In this document: positions 26,236 to 28,481 of the stretch, piece by piece | Layout of the letters: every line of letters begins with the position of its first letter | How positions within the stretch are numbered: position 1 is the first letter of the stretch | DNA from: an uncultured Erysipelotrichaceae bacterium | GTDB lineage: Bacteria > Bacillota_I > Bacilli_A > RF39 > UBA660 | NCBI GenBank assembly: GCA_902761685.1 | Contig: CACWLI010000017.1 | Coordinates: forward strand, 1 to 28,481 | Direction: 5' to 3' | DNA length: 28,481 nt | The notes under the pieces: generated by a model | What the model saw: only the letters and a program-made list of their open reading frames with translations | Databases searched by the model: none | Told to the model about the DNA's origin: nothing | Program-made: the position numbers and the translations under genes

Positions 26236-27504
26236 ATGATATTAGCTTTAGTGTTATTTATATTAACTTATATATTTATATTAGTTTTTTCTAATCATAA
26301 ACATATTGTTGCTTTAGTTAGTGCATTTGTTTTTATTATTTTAGGAATATTACCAATAAATAAAGTAATACCTAGTATAGATTTTAATGTATTATTAATG
26401 ATTCTTGGTATTATGGGAACAGTTAACTTATTTATAGATTCAAAAATGCCTAATAAATTATCAGATTATATTATAGATGTTTCCCATAATACTAAATGGA
26501 TGACTATATTACTAGCTTTTTTTGCTGCGATAGTTAGTGCTTTTATTGATAATGTTGCAACTGTATTAATGATAGCACCAGTAGCACTTGCAATAGCTAA
26601 AAAAGTAAAAGTTTCACCAGTTCCAATACTAATTTCAATATCTATATTTTCTAATTTAGAAGGAGCAGCTACATTAGTAGGAGATACTACTTCAATATTA
26701 CTTGCTGGAGCTGCTAATATGAATTTTTTAGATTTCTTTATATATGATAAAAAAATGGGATTATTTTTTATAATTCAAATTGGAACATTACTTAGTTTAT
26801 GTATTTTATATTTTAAAATAAGAAAAAGAAGTAAAAAAGTAGAGAAATCTGATGAAGAAATTATAGTAAATGATTATATACCTACTTATTTATTAGCTCT
26901 TACTATTATTAGTTTAATAATAGCATCTTTTATACCTAATAAATTTGAATTAACTAATGGATTAATATGTATGACTTTTTATTTAATTGGATTAATTAGA
27001 GATTTAATTAAAGATAAAGATTTCAAGATACTTACTAATAGTTTAATGACAATTGATTATCAAACATTATTACTTTTAGCTAGTTTATTTGTTGTAATAG
27101 GTGGTATTAAAGAAGCTGGAGTAATTGATGCAATTAGTAATCTATTTACTGGTTTTTCATCAAATGTATTTATTATTTATACTATAATAGTTTTCTTTTC
27201 TGTAATAATATCTGCATTTATTGATAATATTCCATATGTTGCTACTATGTTACCTGTAGTATATGCAATGTCAATTAATTTAGGTATTAATCCAACAATT
27301 TTATATTATGGTTTGATTATTGGAGCTACATTAGGAGGAAATATTACACCAATAGGAGCTAGTGCTAATATAGCATCAATTGGAATTCTAAATAAAAATG
27401 GTTATAAAATATCATTAAAAGAATACTTATCATATAGTGTACCAATAACACTAGTTGCTGTTTTATCTGGTTATTTAATAGTAGCATTTGAATATTTAGT
27501 TTAA
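26236..27504 (+). CDS. Ion transporter of the ArsB/NhaD (SLC13-like) superfamily
   Basis: A 422-residue membrane protein with about eleven or twelve helices. Two inverted-repeat motifs are plain: DNVATVLMIAPVA (about 95-107) with SNLEGAATLVGDTTSILLA further on, and DNIPYVATMLPVV (about 335-347) with GNITPIGASANIAS. Each has the Asp-Asn helix break and the Ser/Thr/Gly-rich pore loop of the IT superfamily (ArsB, NhaD, CitMHS, YbiR). Substrate could be Na+/H+, an oxyanion or a carboxylate; no arsR, arsC or other marker is adjacent, so arsenite is not favoured. AGGTGA lies four bases before the start. Confidence 0.88.
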   Translation: MILALVLFILTYIFILVFSNHKHIVALVSAFVFIILGILPINKVIPSIDFNVLLMILGIMGTVNLFIDSKMPNKLSDYIIDVSHNTKWMTILLAFFAAIVSAFIDNVATVLMIAPVALAIAKKVKVSPVPILISISIFSNLEGAATLVGDTTSILLAGAANMNFLDFFIYDKKMGLFFIIQIGTLLSLCILYFKIRKRSKKVEKSDEEIIVNDYIPTYLLALTIISLIIASFIPNKFELTNGLICMTFYLIGLIRDLIKDKDFKILTNSLMTIDYQTLLLLASLFVVIGGIKEAGVIDAISNLFTGFSSNVFIIYTIIVFFSVIISAFIDNIPYVATMLPVVYAMSINLGINPTILYYGLIIGATLGGNITPIGASANIASIGILNKNGYKISLKEYLSYSVPITLVAVLSGYLIVAFEYLV

Positions 27505-27524
27505 AAGGTTTTTATACCTTTTTT
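27503..27524 (+). terminator. Terminator of the ArsB/NhaD-type gene
   Basis: Seven-base stem AAAAGGT (27503-27509) with ACCTTTT (27516-27522), six-base loop, T-run. It overlaps the stop. Confidence 0.75.
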
Positions 27525-27526
27525 AT

Positions 27527-27555
27527 TTTACTTTTTAATATTATTTTGATATAAT
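27527..27555 (+). promoter_or_regulatory. Sigma-A promoter of the kinase-like gene
   Basis: -35 TTTACT (27527-27532), 17 bases, -10 TATAAT (27550-27555) with TGa extension. Confidence 0.8.
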
Positions 27556-27581
27556 ATGCTTCACTTGAATTGGAGGATTAT

Positions 27582-28289
27582 ATGGCAGAAATTATTATGC
27601 TTGATAAAATTCCTAGAGAATATAAATATAAGTTTTTTGATGCTGGAGCTTTTGCTAAATGTTATTTAACTAAAGATGGTAGAGTCTTAAAAGTTTTTTT
27701 TGCTGACATTAGTAATTATGAAAATAATATTATTAAAGTATCTAATTTAGAAAGTGATAGTATTATATTTCCAAGTATTCTATTTACTAATAGTGATAAT
27801 CATTTAATAGGATATGTTTCAGATTATGTAATTGGTAATAGATTAGATAATCTAAATGGCAACACTAATATGGAATCATTTATTAATGCATTAAAAGAAT
27901 TAGAACTAGAATTAAAAAGATTATCAAAAGAAAGATTAAGTGTTAGCGATATTAAAGGTGAAAACTCTTTTTATACGCCTAAACAACATATTAAATTAAT
28001 AGATATAGATTTTTATAGATTTGATACAATTAATGATTTAAATAGTATTTATAGAGAAAATATGTCTGAATTATATTCATTAATTAGACATGATATATTA
28101 AGAATTAATCCTCATAGATTTAAAAGTAAGCAGATATGTGATATGGATGAACTAATATCAAGAGGTTTAATGAGTGATGCTGATTATTTGTATGAAATAA
28201 AAAGAGAAATAGAAAGAACATATGGTTATAGAGTTAGAACATATGATGAATTTAATAATGGACTTAGATTAATTATTAAAAAATTTTAA
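27582..28289 (+). CDS. Small protein-kinase-fold protein, atypical
   Basis: A 235-residue soluble protein. FDAGAFAKCYLTKDGRVLKVF (19-39) looks like a glycine loop with strand 3 Lys37, and SDIKGEN (122-128) matches the catalytic-loop pattern D-x-K-x-x-N, with LIDIDFY (139-145) where a DFG Asp (Asp143) would stand. This order and spacing are those of protein or small-molecule kinases, in a much shortened form: the His of HRD is replaced (LSVSD). The C-terminal helices are Arg/Asp/Tyr-rich and not recognised. ATG 27582, five bases after GGAGG, is chosen over TTG 27570. Substrate unknown; it could also be a pseudokinase. It stands alone. Its 3' side (28271-28294) has only an AT-rich inverted repeat. 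Confidence 0.6.
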   Translation: MAEIIMLDKIPREYKYKFFDAGAFAKCYLTKDGRVLKVFFADISNYENNIIKVSNLESDSIIFPSILFTNSDNHLIGYVSDYVIGNRLDNLNGNTNMESFINALKELELELKRLSKERLSVSDIKGENSFYTPKQHIKLIDIDFYRFDTINDLNSIYRENMSELYSLIRHDILRINPHRFKSKQICDMDELISRGLMSDADYLYEIKREIERTYGYRVRTYDEFNNGLRLIIKKF

Positions 28290-28325
28290 TAATTAGTCTT
28301 TTTTATTATATCTAAGTCTAAAATA

Positions 28326-28334
28326 TGGTATAAT
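28326..28334 (+). promoter_or_regulatory. Extended -10 promoter of the last, partial gene
   Basis: TGgTATAAT (28326-28334), 19 bases before ATG 28354. The -35 is poor. Confidence 0.6.
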
Positions 28335-28353
28335 TCTTATGATAGGTGAGAAT

Positions 28354-28481
28354 ATGAAAAAGGGTGTAAAATTAATAATTAGTTTATTAATAATGATTTG
28401 CCCATTATTAATAAAAGCAAATACATATAATTTAGAGAAAGAAAATGTAAATGGATATATATTAAGAAATGCATATAGAGA
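28354..28481 (+). CDS. 5' end of a secreted protein gene
   Basis: Partial: the window ends after 42 complete codons. ATG 28354 follows AGGTGA by four bases. The N-terminus MKKGVKLIISLLIMICPLL is a signal peptide, with probable cleavage after IKA, then a polar region with Asn, Tyr and Lys. The signal has the same make-up as that of the 12317 surface protein (MKKTFKLIILLIMILP) and the mature start (NGYILRNAY) is similarly Asn/Tyr-rich, so it may be another surface protein. Nothing more can be said. Confidence 0.7.
   Translation, partial: MKKGVKLIISLLIMICPLLIKANTYNLEKENVNGYILRNAYR

Noticed and set aside
28271..28294. AT-only inverted repeat after the kinase-like gene as a terminator
   Set aside because: The perfect stem has no GC pair and leaves a loop of only two bases, so it is unlikely to stop polymerase by itself; the T-run at 28299-28304 is not directly attached.

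Overview
The window is very AT-rich DNA of a low-GC Gram-positive bacterium (Bacillota, Bacilli-like). It reads with the standard code: every Trp I checked is TGG. Stops are almost only TAA, with one TAG and no TGA. A full-length SpoIVA gene says the organism, or a recent ancestor, forms endospores. UvrA, LepA, MscS, prepilin peptidase, a PilC-type platform protein, a YkuD L,D-transpeptidase and lipoproteins with clear lipoboxes fit a monoderm with a peptidoglycan wall. The nearest guess is an uncultured gut member of the Bacilli (Erysipelotrichales/RF39-like), but rank and name cannot be fixed from sequence reading alone.

Layout. 1-2,887: tail of a lipoprotein gene, its terminator, then a divergent SecA (SecA2-like). 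2,921-8,190: single-gene units, each with its own promoter and hairpin terminator: an orphan PTS EIIC-like permease, an RDD-like membrane protein, spoIVA behind a sigma-E-like promoter, a CPBP protease on the minus strand, a 66-residue orphan and a type IV prepilin. 8,193-12,263: uvrA, a small orphan and an overlapping mscS. 12,267-15,763: a secreted 899-residue protein with an exact 186-bp cysteine repeat array and a 29-cysteine tail, followed by a two-domain lipoprotein. 15,767-20,163: a tight four-gene operon (coiled-coil protein, single-pass exported protein, double zinc-ribbon polytopic protein, TPM-domain protein with Gly-rich tail). 20,181-24,749: lepA, a small YqfQ/VrrA-like gene on the minus strand, then pilC-pilD. 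24,746-28,481: L,D-transpeptidase lipoprotein (minus), ArsB/NhaD-type transporter, a small protein-kinase-like protein, and the start of another secreted protein.

How it fits together. Much of the window serves the cell envelope and export. The most striking structure is a duplicated module: the lipoprotein 3' end, its terminator and the following promoter occur at 29-186 and again at 15,648-15,801. In one copy the module leads into the SecA2-like gene, in the other into the four-gene envelope operon. I infer a surface-protein locus built by segmental duplication, with cysteine-rich secreted proteins, companion lipoproteins and a dedicated SecA-like motor. Prepilin, platform protein and prepilin peptidase form a partial type IV pilus or competence pseudopilus set, split over about 17 kb. 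No tRNA, rRNA, CRISPR array or insertion sequence was seen, and no stretch longer than about 125 bases lacks a gene.
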